64,000 nucleotides of DNA from Streptomyces sp. NBC_00258 (GCF_036182465.1 NZ_CP108081.1:7192001-7256000), one strand, 5' to 3'; counted from the stretch's first letter, positions 8,138-18,297 are shown. Notes: generated by a model not told the origin, from the sequence alone. Made by a program: numbers and translations.

Positions 8138-9712
8138 GTGATCGATATCAGTGAATCCGTGATGCAGGTCCTTCTGGCGTTCATCGTCGTCGGCCCGCTC
8201 ATCGGCGCCGCCGCGGCTCTCCTGCCGGCTCCGCCCGGGCTGAAGGGGAAGTCGCCCGAGCAGGCCGTGCTGCGGCACGGCGTGACCGTCACCGGCGCCG
8301 TGCTCATCGCCGCGATCGTCCTCACGCTCGGCTTCGACCACGACCATCCGTCGAAGATGCAGGCCACGACGGACATCAGCTGGATCCCCGCACTCGACGT
8401 GCGGATCCACCTCGGCATCGACGGCATCTCGCTCCCCCTCCTCGTGCTGACCGCGCTGCTGACCTTCCTCTGCGCGCTGTACTCCTACTTCAAAATGCCG
8501 TCGGGCCCGTCCCCGAAGGCATTCGTGGCGCTCGTCCTCGTCCTCGAGTCCGGCACCCTCGCGACCTTCGCCGTCCTCGACCTGCTGCTGTTCTTCCTGG
8601 CTTTCGAGATGGTGCTCATCCCGATGTACTTCCTCATCGCCCGCTGGGGCGGTGAACAACGGCAGGCCGCAGCCTGGAAGTTCATCCTCTACACCCTGCT
8701 CGGTTCCGTCGTCATGCTGCTGGGCCTGCTCCTGATCGGAATCAAGGCGGGCACATTCGACATGGTGGCACTCGCCACTGACAATCACCCGGCGTTGACC
8801 ACATCGGTGCAGGTCATCGCCGTTCTGGCGATCGGGCTCGGGCTCGCGGTCAAGACGCCGATGTGGCCGCTCCACAGCTGGCTGCCGGACGCGCACACCG
8901 CCGCCCCGACCATCGGCTCGGTCCTGCTGGCCGGCGTCCTGTTGAAGATGGGTACGTATGGATTCGTCCGGATCCTGCTGCCCATCACGCCGGACGGCAT
9001 GAGCACGTTCGCGCCCTACCTCGCCGCCTTCGCGGTCGTCGGCATCATCTACGGATCCCTGGCCTGCCTCGCCCTCGCCAAGCAGGGCGCGAAGGGCGAC
9101 CTCAAGCGCCTCATCGCGTACTCCTCCGTCGGCCACATGGGCTTCGTGCTCCTCGGCATCGCGTCGATGACGCCGACCGGCGTGAACGGCGCGCTGTTCG
9201 CCAACATCGCCCACGGCCTCATCACCGGCCTGCTCTTCTTCCTGGTCGGCGCGCTCAAGGACCGCACGGGCACGACCGACCTCGACACCCTCGCGCAGCA
9301 GACCGGCGCCGCGCTCTACGGCAAGGCACCCCGGCTCGGCGGCCTGCTCGCCTTCGCCGCCGTCGCCTCGCTCGGTCTGCCGGGTCTGGCCGGGTTCTGG
9401 GGCGAGATGCTGACCCTGTTCGGCGCGTTCGACCCCGCCGACGGCCTCAGCCGCCCCGCGTTCCTGACCTTCATGATGATCGCCGCGTTCGGCACCCTGC
9501 TCACCGCCGCGTACATGCTCGTCGTGGTCCGCCGCGTCTGCATGGGCGCGGTCCCGCAGGAGGGGCCGAAGCTCACCGACGTCCAGTCGTACGAGTTCGC
9601 CGCCTGGACCCCGCTCGTCGTCCTGACCGTCATCGCCGGGCTCTGGCCCAAGACACTCCTCGGCCTGACCGACCCGGCCGTGCAGCAGCTCCTCTCAGGA
9701 GGCACCCGATGA
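8138..9712 (+). CDS. nuoM: NADH-quinone oxidoreductase subunit M
   Basis: A 524-residue antiporter-like proton channel subunit. The conserved Glu is in FLAFEMVLIPMYFLI and the channel Lys in AVKTPMWPLHSWLPDAHTAAP; later motifs are LKRLIAYSSVGHMGF and GFWGEML. The GTG at 8138 lies 6 bases after nuoL with only a weak ribosome site (GGGAG). The stop overlaps the nuoN start (ATGA). Confidence 0.95.
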   Translation: MIDISESVMQVLLAFIVVGPLIGAAAALLPAPPGLKGKSPEQAVLRHGVTVTGAVLIAAIVLTLGFDHDHPSKMQATTDISWIPALDVRIHLGIDGISLPLLVLTALLTFLCALYSYFKMPSGPSPKAFVALVLVLESGTLATFAVLDLLLFFLAFEMVLIPMYFLIARWGGEQRQAAAWKFILYTLLGSVVMLLGLLLIGIKAGTFDMVALATDNHPALTTSVQVIAVLAIGLGLAVKTPMWPLHSWLPDAHTAAPTIGSVLLAGVLLKMGTYGFVRILLPITPDGMSTFAPYLAAFAVVGIIYGSLACLALAKQGAKGDLKRLIAYSSVGHMGFVLLGIASMTPTGVNGALFANIAHGLITGLLFFLVGALKDRTGTTDLDTLAQQTGAALYGKAPRLGGLLAFAAVASLGLPGLAGFWGEMLTLFGAFDPADGLSRPAFLTFMMIAAFGTLLTAAYMLVVVRRVCMGAVPQEGPKLTDVQSYEFAAWTPLVVLTVIAGLWPKTLLGLTDPAVQQLLSGGTR

Positions 9713-11220
9713 GCACCCAGGCCCAGTCCCTGGTCCAGTCCGTCGACTGGCTCGCGATCGCGCCGCCCACCATCGCGGCGGTCGTCGGACTCGTGGTGCT
9801 CGTCACCGACCTGTTCGTGGGAGACAACAGGAAGGCCCTGCTCGGCTGGGTCTCCGTCGCCGGACTCGCCGCCTCCGCGCTCATGCTGCTGCCCCTCCTG
9901 GACGGCGACCGCTCCACCTTCTGCCTGACGGGCGACGCCGACGTCTGCAGCTACACCGCGGACCGGTTCACGCTGGTCATCCAGTTCCTCGTCCTCGGCG
10001 GCGCACTCCTCGCGGCACTCCTGTCGATGACCGCCCTCAAGGACGCCGACAAGGAACTCCCCGAAGGGGAGTTCTGGTTCCTGCTGCTCTCCTCCGCCGC
10101 GGGCGCCGCCCTGCTGCCCGCCTCCCGCGACCTCGCGACCCTGATCGTCGCCCTGGAGGTCGCCTCCCTGCCCGCCTTCGCCCTCGTAGGCATCAAGCAC
10201 GGCGACAGGAAGTCCTCCGAAGCCGCTCTGAAGTTCTTCCTGTCCTCGGTCACCGCGACCGCCGTGAGCCTCATGGGCATCAGCTTCGTCTACGCGTCGA
10301 CGGGCACCCTGTACCTCACCGAGATCGCCACCAGGATCGAGAACGTCGACGACCAGTTGCAGACGCTCGCCCAGGCGGGCGTCGTCCTCACCCTCGTCGG
10401 CTTCGCCTTCAAGACCGCCGCCGTCCCCTTCCACTTCTGGGTACCCGACACCTACGTAGGAGCGCCCCTCCCGGTCGCTGCCTACCTGTCGGTCGTCGGC
10501 AAGGCCGTCGGCTTCTCCGGGCTGATCCTCATCACCGTGATCGCCCTCCCGTCGTACGCCGACGTCTGGGGCCCGGCACTCGCCGCCCTGGCCGCGCTCA
10601 CCATGACCGTCGGCAACGTCGGCGCCCTCAGACAGCAGTCCACGCGCGCGTACAGCGCGGTCCGCCTGCTCGCCTGGTCCTCGGTCGGCCAGGCCGGCTA
10701 CCTCCTGGTGCCGATCGCCGCCGCCGCGTACTCCGAGGACGCCGAGAAGGCAATCGGCTCCACTGTCGCGTACGCCCTGATGTACGCCGCGGTGAACCTC
10801 GGCGCCTTCGCGGTGGCCGCCCTGGTGGCCCGTACGAAGCCGCTCAACCGCGTCAGCGACTACCGGGGCCTGTACGCCTCACGGCCCCTCGCAGCGCTCG
10901 TCCTCGGCTTCTTCCTGCTCTGTCTCGCGGGCCTGCCGCCGGGCATCATCGGCCTCTTCGCGAAGGTCACCGTCTTCTCGGCCGCCGTCGACGCCGGCCT
11001 CGGCTGGCTCGCCGTGGTCATGGCCGTCAACGTCGTGATCGCGCTCTTCTACTACCTCCAGTGGACGACCCTCCTGTTCCGTGCCCCGGAGGGCGAGCCC
11101 GAGACCCACCGCGTCCCGGCCCCCCTCACGGCGGCGATCGCCTTGACCGCCGTCCTCGGCATCGCCCTCTCCGGAGCACCCCAACTGGTCCTGCGCTTCT
11201 CCGACACCGGCCTCTTCTGA
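9709..11220 (+). CDS. nuoN: NADH-quinone oxidoreductase subunit N
   Basis: A 503-residue antiporter-like subunit and the last gene of the operon. The conserved Glu is in LIVALEVASLPAFALVG, the Lys in FAFKTAAVPFHFWVPDTY, and the second Lys in SVVGKAVGFSG. AGGAGG lies 7 bases before the ATG at 9709. The operon probably ends at the structured repeat directly downstream (11232-11282). Confidence 0.95.
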   Translation: MSTQAQSLVQSVDWLAIAPPTIAAVVGLVVLVTDLFVGDNRKALLGWVSVAGLAASALMLLPLLDGDRSTFCLTGDADVCSYTADRFTLVIQFLVLGGALLAALLSMTALKDADKELPEGEFWFLLLSSAAGAALLPASRDLATLIVALEVASLPAFALVGIKHGDRKSSEAALKFFLSSVTATAVSLMGISFVYASTGTLYLTEIATRIENVDDQLQTLAQAGVVLTLVGFAFKTAAVPFHFWVPDTYVGAPLPVAAYLSVVGKAVGFSGLILITVIALPSYADVWGPALAALAALTMTVGNVGALRQQSTRAYSAVRLLAWSSVGQAGYLLVPIAAAAYSEDAEKAIGSTVAYALMYAAVNLGAFAVAALVARTKPLNRVSDYRGLYASRPLAALVLGFFLLCLAGLPPGIIGLFAKVTVFSAAVDAGLGWLAVVMAVNVVIALFYYLQWTTLLFRAPEGEPETHRVPAPLTAAIALTAVLGIALSGAPQLVLRFSDTGLF

Positions 11221-11231
11221 CCGCCGCTGCC

Positions 11232-11282
11232 CAAAAGCATGCGCACGCGCGCGTGGAGCATCCGAGCCCCACGCGCGCGTGC
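11232..11282. repeat. Structured repeat / terminator after nuoN, copy 1
   Basis: CAAAAGCA at 11232-11239, a 3-base gap, then a perfect 14-bp inverted repeat (11243-11256 and 11269-11282, loop 12). Each arm contains the self-palindromic CACGCGCGCGTG. A second copy with the same prefix and spacing lies at 20284-20337. It sits just after the nuoN stop and probably acts as a transcription terminator, although it lacks a T-run. Confidence 0.65.
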
Positions 11283-11462
11283 TGGTGTCCCCCTCATCAC
11301 CCGGACGGCCCACGCGCGTCGCCGCGCGCACAAGGGAACTAGTGCTTCCCGCCTGGCGTTGACCAGTACGGGAGGGTCCACTGGACCGTGGAGCCACGGA
11401 CCAGTGACGTCAGAGATCGACAAGCAAAGGGTTCCCCTGCTGCACCACTTGGAGGGCGTACC

Positions 11463-12326
11463 GTGCACCGCCGGCACAACGGGCTAAGGACCGCCGTACT
11501 CCTCGGGGGACTGTCCGCACTCATCATCGGCATTGGCAGTTTCTTCGGGCGTATGGGCCTCGTCGTCGCACTCGTGATCGCGATCGGCACGAACGCGTAC
11601 GCGTACTGGAACAGCGACAAAATGGCTCTACGCGCGATGCGCGCGCGCCCGGTGAGCGAGTTCGAGGCCCCGGCTCTGTACAAGATGGTCCGCGAGCTCT
11701 CCACACAGGCCCGCCAGCCCATGCCCCGGCTGTACATCTCCCCGACGGAGGCGCCGAACGCGTTCGCGACGGGCCGCAATCCGCGCAACGCCGCCGTGTG
11801 CTGCACCGAGGGCATCCTGCGCATCCTGAACGAGCGGGAGCTGCGCGGTGTCATCGGCCACGAACTGAGCCACGTCTACAACCGCGACATCCTGATCTCG
11901 TCCGTCGCGGGCGCCCTGGCCTCCGTCATCATGTTCCTGGTCAACTTCGCCTGGCTGATCCCGATCGGGCGATCCAACGACGACGACGGCCCCGGCATCC
12001 TCGGCATGCTGTTGATCATGATCCTGGGCCCGCTCGCCGCGTCCCTCATCCAGCTCGCCATCAGCCGCTCCAGGGAGTACGAGGCGGACGCGTCGGGCGC
12101 CCAGCTCACCGGCGACCCGCTGGCCCTCGCGAGCGCCCTGAGCAAGCTGGAGGCCGGCACGAAACAGCTTCCACTGCCTCCGGAGCCGCGTATCGAGACC
12201 GCAAGCCACATGATGATCGCCAACCCCTTCCGTCCGGGCCAGGGACTCTCCAAGATGTTCTCTACGCACCCGCCGATGGCGGAGCGCATCGCCCGGCTCG
12301 AACAGATGGCAGGTCGTAACCAGTGA
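11463..12326 (+). CDS. htpX: HtpX-like membrane zinc metalloprotease (M48)
   Basis: A 287-residue integral membrane protease. The zinc site HELSH is in GVIGHELSHVYNRDI with a downstream Glu ligand in SREYEADASGA. Two helices precede the catalytic domain and two follow it. The GTG at 11463 is chosen because GGAGG lies 7 bases upstream and the resulting length matches the family (E. coli HtpX 293 residues). In bacteria HtpX helps remove misfolded membrane proteins. It overlaps the following YccF gene by 4 bases, so the two are probably translated together. Confidence 0.9.
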   Translation: MHRRHNGLRTAVLLGGLSALIIGIGSFFGRMGLVVALVIAIGTNAYAYWNSDKMALRAMRARPVSEFEAPALYKMVRELSTQARQPMPRLYISPTEAPNAFATGRNPRNAAVCCTEGILRILNERELRGVIGHELSHVYNRDILISSVAGALASVIMFLVNFAWLIPIGRSNDDDGPGILGMLLIMILGPLAASLIQLAISRSREYEADASGAQLTGDPLALASALSKLEAGTKQLPLPPEPRIETASHMMIANPFRPGQGLSKMFSTHPPMAERIARLEQMAGRNQ

Positions 12327-12721
12327 AGACAATCCTGAACGTCATTTGGCTCGTCCTGAGCGGCTTCTGGCTGTTCCTCGGCTACATGTTCGCGGGCTTG
12401 CTGCTGTGCATCACGATCATCGGCATTCCGTTCGGCGTCGCGGCGTTCCGCATCGGCGCCTATGCGCTGTGGCCGTTCGGTCGGACAACGGTGGAGCGAC
12501 GTGACGCGGGCGCGCCGTCCTTCATCGTCAACATCCTGTGGTTGATCCTCGCCGGCTGGTGGCTGGCCCTCGCCCACATCGTCACGGGCCTCCTCCAGTG
12601 CATCACGATCATCGGTATCCCTCTGGGCATCGCCAACTTCAAGCTGATCCCGGTCTCGCTGTTCCCCCTGGGACGCGAAATCGTGAGTACGGACCAGCCG
12701 TTCGCTTCGTCGGTCCGCTAG
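12323..12721 (+). CDS. YccF-domain inner membrane protein
   Basis: A 132-residue protein made of two related halves, each with a hydrophobic hairpin and the motif CITIIGIPFGVAAF or CITIIGIPLGIANF followed by a Pro-Phe/Leu-Gly segment. This duplicated pattern is diagnostic of the YccF family, whose function is not established. GTG start overlaps the htpX stop (GTGA). The coupling to htpX suggests a shared membrane-maintenance role, by inference only. Confidence 0.85.
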   Translation: MKTILNVIWLVLSGFWLFLGYMFAGLLLCITIIGIPFGVAAFRIGAYALWPFGRTTVERRDAGAPSFIVNILWLILAGWWLALAHIVTGLLQCITIIGIPLGIANFKLIPVSLFPLGREIVSTDQPFASSVR

Positions 12722-12733
12722 GGCGGCGCCGGA

Positions 12734-13873
12734 GTGCGGCGGCCGAAGTACGCCCTTGCGGCGTACGCCGCCGCGGACGAGGCCGACGAGATCTGGGCCC
12801 TGTGCGCGGACGCCGAGAACCTCTTCGGCGATCCGCCGCCTCCCGCGCGCGGGACGTACGAACTGATCGGCTGCACCCCCGAGGGGGACCTGGACAAGGC
12901 CCTCACGCGCGCGCGTGCCGACGGCTCGGCGCCCCTCGGCACCCTCACCCTGGAGATCCTCGACAAGGAGGGCGCACAGGTCGAGGAGTGGTCGCTGGAG
13001 GACGTACGCGTCCTCGGCGACCGCCCGTGCGCACGTGACCTGTCGCTCCGCGACATCACGATCGAGGCGAGCGAGTCCCCGGACAACCCGTACGACTATC
13101 CGCAGTGCCCGCCGCTCTCCCCGGGCTACCGGCTGCTCGGCGCACAGAGCGAACCATGGGGCGGCTGTCGGGACTTGGCGCACGTCCTCGACGGACAGCC
13201 GGAACTCGCCGAACCGTCCGTGCGGCTGCTCGGCTGCTCCCCACGCGGAGCGCTTCAAGCGGCCCTGGACGCGGGGGAGGAGGACCTCGGACACGCCAGG
13301 CTGATACGCCTCGACGAGTCCGGCCGCACCGTTCAGTCCGCCGTCGAGGGCGAACTCGTGGCATGGATCCCGTCCGCGCGCGGCCGTGGCCTGGTGGACC
13401 TCACGCTGGAACCCTGGTCGGAACGGCCCCCGACCGCGGCCGAGGAGGTCTGGGCGCTGTGGGACGGCGGTCGCCCCACCGAGCCCGGCCTCTGGGCCCG
13501 GTGCGGCGTGGAGGGGCGCCGCCACTGGCTGAGCTTGGCGCTGGACCATCACGAGTCGGGCAGGCTCGACGCGGAAACCGGCGGCACGTTTCACCTCGAC
13601 GGCCGCCGCGTCACCGACCTGCCGGGTTTCTTCTGCGCGCTGGGCGAGGCGGTGAACGGGCCCGGAGGCTATTTCGGTTGGGGGCTGGACGCGCTCGCGG
13701 ACTGCCTCTGCGGCCGCTGGGGAGCCCGGTGGCCCTTCACTCTCGTCTGGCACGACGCGGAGGTCGCCCGTACCTGCCTCGGCCTCGTACCGCGCACAGG
13801 TCAGCGGCCCTGGACATTCGAGGAACTCCTTGAATTCTTTGGGGAAAAGGGCATCGCCGTCCGTCTCGAATGA
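12734..13873 (+). CDS. Barstar-like protein with duplicated N-terminal domain
   Basis: The last 94 of 379 residues (286-379) resemble barstar, the inhibitor of the ribonuclease barnase: FHLDGRRVTDLPGFF, then YFGWGLDALADCL, then TLVWHDAEVA. The two aspartates equivalent to barstar Asp35 and Asp39, which contact barnase, appear conserved at 319 and 323. The N-terminal 280 residues seem to hold an internal duplication: LIGCTPEGDLDKAL with LRDITIEA matches LLGCSPRGALQAAL with LVDLTLEP. No ribonuclease toxin is adjacent. The GTG at 12734 has only a weak ribosome site. The next gene is a SUKH-family protein, also an immunity-type fold. Confidence 0.75.
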   Translation: MRRPKYALAAYAAADEADEIWALCADAENLFGDPPPPARGTYELIGCTPEGDLDKALTRARADGSAPLGTLTLEILDKEGAQVEEWSLEDVRVLGDRPCARDLSLRDITIEASESPDNPYDYPQCPPLSPGYRLLGAQSEPWGGCRDLAHVLDGQPELAEPSVRLLGCSPRGALQAALDAGEEDLGHARLIRLDESGRTVQSAVEGELVAWIPSARGRGLVDLTLEPWSERPPTAAEEVWALWDGGRPTEPGLWARCGVEGRRHWLSLALDHHESGRLDAETGGTFHLDGRRVTDLPGFFCALGEAVNGPGGYFGWGLDALADCLCGRWGARWPFTLVWHDAEVARTCLGLVPRTGQRPWTFEELLEFFGEKGIAVRLE

Positions 13874-13924
13874 GGGTTATCCACAGGCTGCCCGGATGTC
13901 AGTGGCGCCCTGCATCATGAACGC

Positions 13925-14491
13925 ATGACCGAGATCGAGCAGCTGCTGGCAAGTGTCTCCGCCGAGGCGCGCAACTCCCGGCCGTGGGGCTGGCCTTCGC
14001 TCCCCGAGCCGGTGGATGCGGCCACGCTCGCCCGCGCGGAGTCCACCCTGGGCTTCACCGTCCCGCCGCTGCTCGCCGCCCTCTATCTGCGGATAGGCGA
14101 CGGAGGATTCGGCCCGGAGTACGGTCTGCTGCCCCTGCTCGACAGCCCGCCGTCCGGCGAGCCCGCCGTCGTCGCGCAGTACCTCACCCATCGCGAGAGC
14201 GGCCGCAAGGACCCCGAATGGCCCTGGCCCGAGGGCATCCTGCCGATATCCCACTGGGGCTGCGGCATGTACGCCTGCGTGGACTGCCGCACTCCCGACG
14301 CCACCGTCCTCCTCTTCGAGCCCAACGCGGACGAGGCCGACCACGCTTGGTACGTGGACGCCCCCACCCTCACGGCCTGGCTCCACACCTGGCTCGACGG
14401 CACGGGCTGGTACGACGAGTCCCACGACGGCGCGGATCTGCAGCCCTGGGGCGACTTCCGCATACGCACGGGGGCGGCGCGGGCTTCGTAG
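13925..14491 (+). CDS. SMI1/KNR4 (SUKH) family protein
   Basis: A 188-residue protein with the SUKH pattern: an N-terminal helix, then LPEPVDAATLARAESTLGF with PPLLAALYLRIGDGGFGPEYGL-type strand-helix-strand (short forms: LLAALYLRIGDGG, EYGLLPL), then ILPISHWGCGMYACVDC and a late WLHTWLDG. Many bacterial SUKH proteins are immunity proteins of polymorphic toxins; others have no known role. Here it follows the barstar-like gene with no toxin in sight. No clear ribosome site precedes the ATG. Confidence 0.75.
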   Translation: MTEIEQLLASVSAEARNSRPWGWPSLPEPVDAATLARAESTLGFTVPPLLAALYLRIGDGGFGPEYGLLPLLDSPPSGEPAVVAQYLTHRESGRKDPEWPWPEGILPISHWGCGMYACVDCRTPDATVLLFEPNADEADHAWYVDAPTLTAWLHTWLDGTGWYDESHDGADLQPWGDFRIRTGAARAS

Positions 14492-14619
14492 GGCAAGGTG
14501 CTTCGGCCTTCGAGTAGGGGGCGCCCCTTCAGGGACGCGGGGAACGGCGTGACCAGCCCCCGTGACCCGCACCTTCTCCACGCCCGCACCGCCCACATGC
14601 ACACTCTGTACGGAGCCCT

Positions 14620-14688
14620 CAGTGCCCAGTGCCCAGTGCCCAGTGCCCAGTGCCCAGTGCCCAGTGCCCAGTGCCCAGTGCCCAGCGC

Positions 14689-14689
<1 letters not shown>
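14620..14689. repeat. 7-bp tandem repeat (10 units) abutting permease stop codon
   Basis: Eight perfect CAGTGCC units (14620-14675) followed by two CAGCGCT units (14676-14689). The last unit touches the stop codon of the minus-strand permease gene, so the array lies immediately 3' of that gene and between it and the SUKH gene. Homogeneous short arrays of this kind commonly vary in length between strains. Confidence 0.95.
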
Positions 14690-15984
<1,295 letters not shown>

Positions 15985-16162
15985 GGATCGCACCCTACTG
16001 ATCAGTGCAACCGGTTACCGCCGCGCCGACGTCCTCCCCACCAACAGCAAACGAACAAGCGAGCAAACAAGCGCGCGAGCGGCGACACCAGAGCGGCATG
16101 AACACAGCCTGGCCGGAGCAAGATCACAGCACAGGCACAGCACGGAGAGGCAGGTTCACGGC

Positions 16163-16429
16163 ATGGGCATCATCAGCTGGATCATCCTGGGGCTGTTGGC
16201 CGGCGCCATCGCCAAATTCCTGCTGCCGGGCCGTGACCCCGGCGGCTTCATCGGTACGACGCTGATAGGCGTCGCGGGCGCGTTCATCGGCGGCTGGATA
16301 TCGGCCCGTTGGCTGGACCACCCGGTCGCCAAGGACTTCTACGACGGTGCCACCTGGGCCGCGGCGATCGGCGGCTCGCTCGTCCTGCTGGTCGTCTACC
16401 GCCTCCTGTTCGGCAACTCGCGCAACTGA
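16163..16429 (+). CDS. GlsB/YeaQ/YmgE family small membrane protein
   Basis: An 88-residue protein with three hydrophobic segments and Gly-rich turns: MGIISWIILGLLAGAIAKFL, then GGFIGTTLIGVAGAFIGGW, then a final helix. This is the transglycosylase-associated/GlsB pattern, linked to stress response in several bacteria without a known biochemical activity. The gene converges on yajQ and shares a terminator with it. Confidence 0.85.
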   Translation: MGIISWIILGLLAGAIAKFLLPGRDPGGFIGTTLIGVAGAFIGGWISARWLDHPVAKDFYDGATWAAAIGGSLVLLVVYRLLFGNSRN

Positions 16430-16463
16430 GCGCGCGCCCCTGAGACCGCGGCCAGCAGGCGAG

Positions 16464-16492
16464 AAGGGTGGGCACCGACGGTGCCCACCCTT
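16464..16492. terminator. Bidirectional terminator between GlsB-like gene and yajQ
   Basis: A perfect 13-bp inverted repeat (16464-16476 and 16480-16492) with a 3-base loop lies between two convergent genes. Confidence 0.8.
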
Positions 16493-16529
16493 CCTCGTGC
16501 CGCCTTACGTACGCGCAACGAGCACGCGG

Positions 16530-17018
16530 TCACCGGTAGTTGACGAACTGCAACGCGAAGTCGAAGTCCTGGCCCTTCAGCAGCGTCTGTACGGCCTGCA
16601 GGTCGTCACGGCTCTTCGAGCTGACCCGCAGCTCGTCGCCCTGCACCTGTGCCTTCACGCCCTTCGGGCCCTCATCACGAATGATCTTCGCCACCTTCTT
16701 CGCGTTCTCCTGGGAGATGCCTTCCTCGATCGAGGCGAAGATCTTGTACTCCTTGCCGGAGAGCTGGGGCTCACCGGCGTCCAGCGCCTTCAGCGAGATG
16801 CCCCGCTTGACCAGCTTGGACTGGAAGACGTCGAGGATGGCCTTGACCCGCTCCTCGGAGTTCGCCTCCATAAGGATCTTCTCGCCGGACCAGGAGATGG
16901 AGGCGCCGACGTTCTTGAAGTCGTAGCGCTGCGAGATCTCCTTGCCGGCCTGGTTGAGGGCGTTGTCGACCTCCTGCCGCTCGACCTTCGAGACGATGTC
17001 GAAACTGGAGTCGGCCAT
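16530..17018 (-). CDS. yajQ: YajQ family nucleotide/cyclic di-GMP-binding protein
   Basis: 162 residues, the usual family length. It starts MADSSFDIVSKVERQEVDNA and continues with KEISQRYDFKNVGASISW; both are hallmark YajQ segments. ELRVSSKSRDDLQAVQ near the end closes the second ferredoxin-like fold. Xanthomonas YajQ binds cyclic di-GMP and acts on transcription; whether this applies in actinobacteria is not known. The ATG at 17018 has AAGGAG about 10 bases upstream. Confidence 0.93.
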   Translation of the reverse strand: MADSSFDIVSKVERQEVDNALNQAGKEISQRYDFKNVGASISWSGEKILMEANSEERVKAILDVFQSKLVKRGISLKALDAGEPQLSGKEYKIFASIEEGISQENAKKVAKIIRDEGPKGVKAQVQGDELRVSSKSRDDLQAVQTLLKGQDFDFALQFVNYR

Positions 17019-17220
17019 GTCCTGTGGCTCCTTGTATCGGGGTGCGTAGTGGCGGCCGTCGAGCACCGCATCGGTCCCGTGCCGCATCCGCATAAGCCTA
17101 GCCACCCGCTCCCCTCCGAGCGCCGATCAATCGGGTGGCGAAGCACCCCCGAGCATCGGGTATCGTTTACGTCGTTGCCACGGAGCGCCGCCGAATAGCG
17201 GTTCGAATGGCAGCGACCCC

Positions 17221-17302
17221 GGCGGTGTGCCCGAGCGGCCAAAGGGAGCAGACTGTAAATCTGCCGGCTCAGCCTTCCCAGGTTCGAATCCTGGCGCCGC
17301 CA
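17221..17302 (+). tRNA. tRNA-Tyr (GTA)
   Basis: 82 bases with acceptor arms GGCGGTG and CGCCGCC, a long variable arm, T-loop GGTTCGAATCC and discriminator A. The anticodon loop CTGTAAA reads GTA. CCA is not encoded. Confidence 0.95.
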
Positions 17303-17310
17303 CGCTGAGA

Positions 17311-17354
17311 GAAACCCCCTCCGAACTGCGTCTGCGCAGGTCGGAGGGGGTTTC
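17311..17354 (+). terminator. Terminator after tRNA-Tyr
   Basis: A perfect 14-bp stem (17311-17324 and 17341-17354) beginning GAAACCCCC, with a smaller hairpin in the loop, directly after the tRNA. Confidence 0.8.
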
Positions 17355-17508
17355 TGCGTGTCAGGGGTGATCCGTGCGCGGGGGCGAGCGCGGGCCTTGG
17401 ACGCTGTCCCATTCGCGGGGCCGCTGTCCCTTTCGCCAGCAGGGTGGCGGCCGATTCCTGGGCCGGGGCCTCCCGGGCCTTCCACCGCTTCCTTCGTACC
17501 CTGAGTCC

Positions 17509-17721
17509 ATGTCCTCACGTCGCAGGAACTGCCCCGAGTGCCGTCGCGAGATTGCCGTTGTCGCGGGACGGTTCGCCAGGCACGACCCGCCGGGGGCGCG
17601 GGGGAGCGGGGAACTCGTGTCGTGTCCCGGATCGCGCAGGCAGGCGGAGCTGGGCGCGGCGCAGCCGGCGCTGGACGGGTATGTCGTCGCGGAGTTCCCC
17701 GGTCAGCTGCCGCTCTTCTGA
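17509..17721 (+). CDS. Small hypothetical protein with CPEC motif
   Basis: 70 residues, MSSRRRNCPECRREIAVVAG at the start and ending EFPGQLPLF. The CPEC pair and a later Cys could form part of a metal site, but only three cysteines are present. Coding character is supported by compact composition and a sensible ATG; no clear ribosome site was found. Function unknown. Confidence 0.55.
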   Translation: MSSRRRNCPECRREIAVVAGRFARHDPPGARGSGELVSCPGSRRQAELGAAQPALDGYVVAEFPGQLPLF

Positions 17722-17855
17722 CCCGCGCTGCGCGCTCGCTGCCCGCGCCCGCCAACCTCGCAACCCCTGGCTGCCCCGCCCGCAGCCTCTGGTTGACCCC
17801 GTAGTCCGTGCTGCCCCGCTGATTCCCGCGTCCCGTGCTGCCCCGCCCCGGCGGT

Positions 17856-18230
17856 TCAGGGTCGGCGTACGTCCATCCGGCTCACCAGTCCGTCCGCTCC
17901 GAAGGCGTACACGTGCTCGACCGGCTCCTCCGCCCAGTGCTCGCCCGTGGCGTCTTGCAGCCCGGGTCTCACCAGGGCGACCACGCGTCGCCCGTCCTCG
18001 TCGAGGCGCAGCCCCTCCAGGCGTACGAGGGGGTGTGCGGCTGCGAACTGCGCTGCCCAGTAGGCGCGTACCGCCTCGTGGCCGTGCAGGCGGACCCCGT
18101 CGGCGACGTTCGGCCAGTTCACGTCGGGCGCCAGGCAGTGGGGGATGAACGCGTCGCGATCGGCGGTGTTGAAGACGTCGTACATCTTCCGCAGCAGGGC
18201 CTCCTGATCTGCGGGTACCTCAACGGGCAC
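17856..18230 (-). CDS. SnoaL-like / NTF2-fold protein
   Basis: A 124-residue protein with the pattern of the SnoaL-like polyketide cyclase/NTF2 superfamily: LLRKMYDVFNTADRDAF, then CLAPDVNWPN, then GHEAVRAYWAAQF and a C-terminal VEHVYAFGADGLVSRMDV. Such folds serve as isomerases, cyclases or binding domains, so the activity cannot be predicted. GTG at 18230 is preferred because a purine-rich GGGAG lies 6 bases upstream; the longer frame to 18272 lacks one. Confidence 0.75.
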   Translation of the reverse strand: MPVEVPADQEALLRKMYDVFNTADRDAFIPHCLAPDVNWPNVADGVRLHGHEAVRAYWAAQFAAAHPLVRLEGLRLDEDGRRVVALVRPGLQDATGEHWAEEPVEHVYAFGADGLVSRMDVRRP

Positions 18231-18297
18231 GGAATCTCCCCCTCTCGTGCGGAGGGGGCGGCCGATCACCACCCCACGCCCGCGTGCGTGCTCCCGG

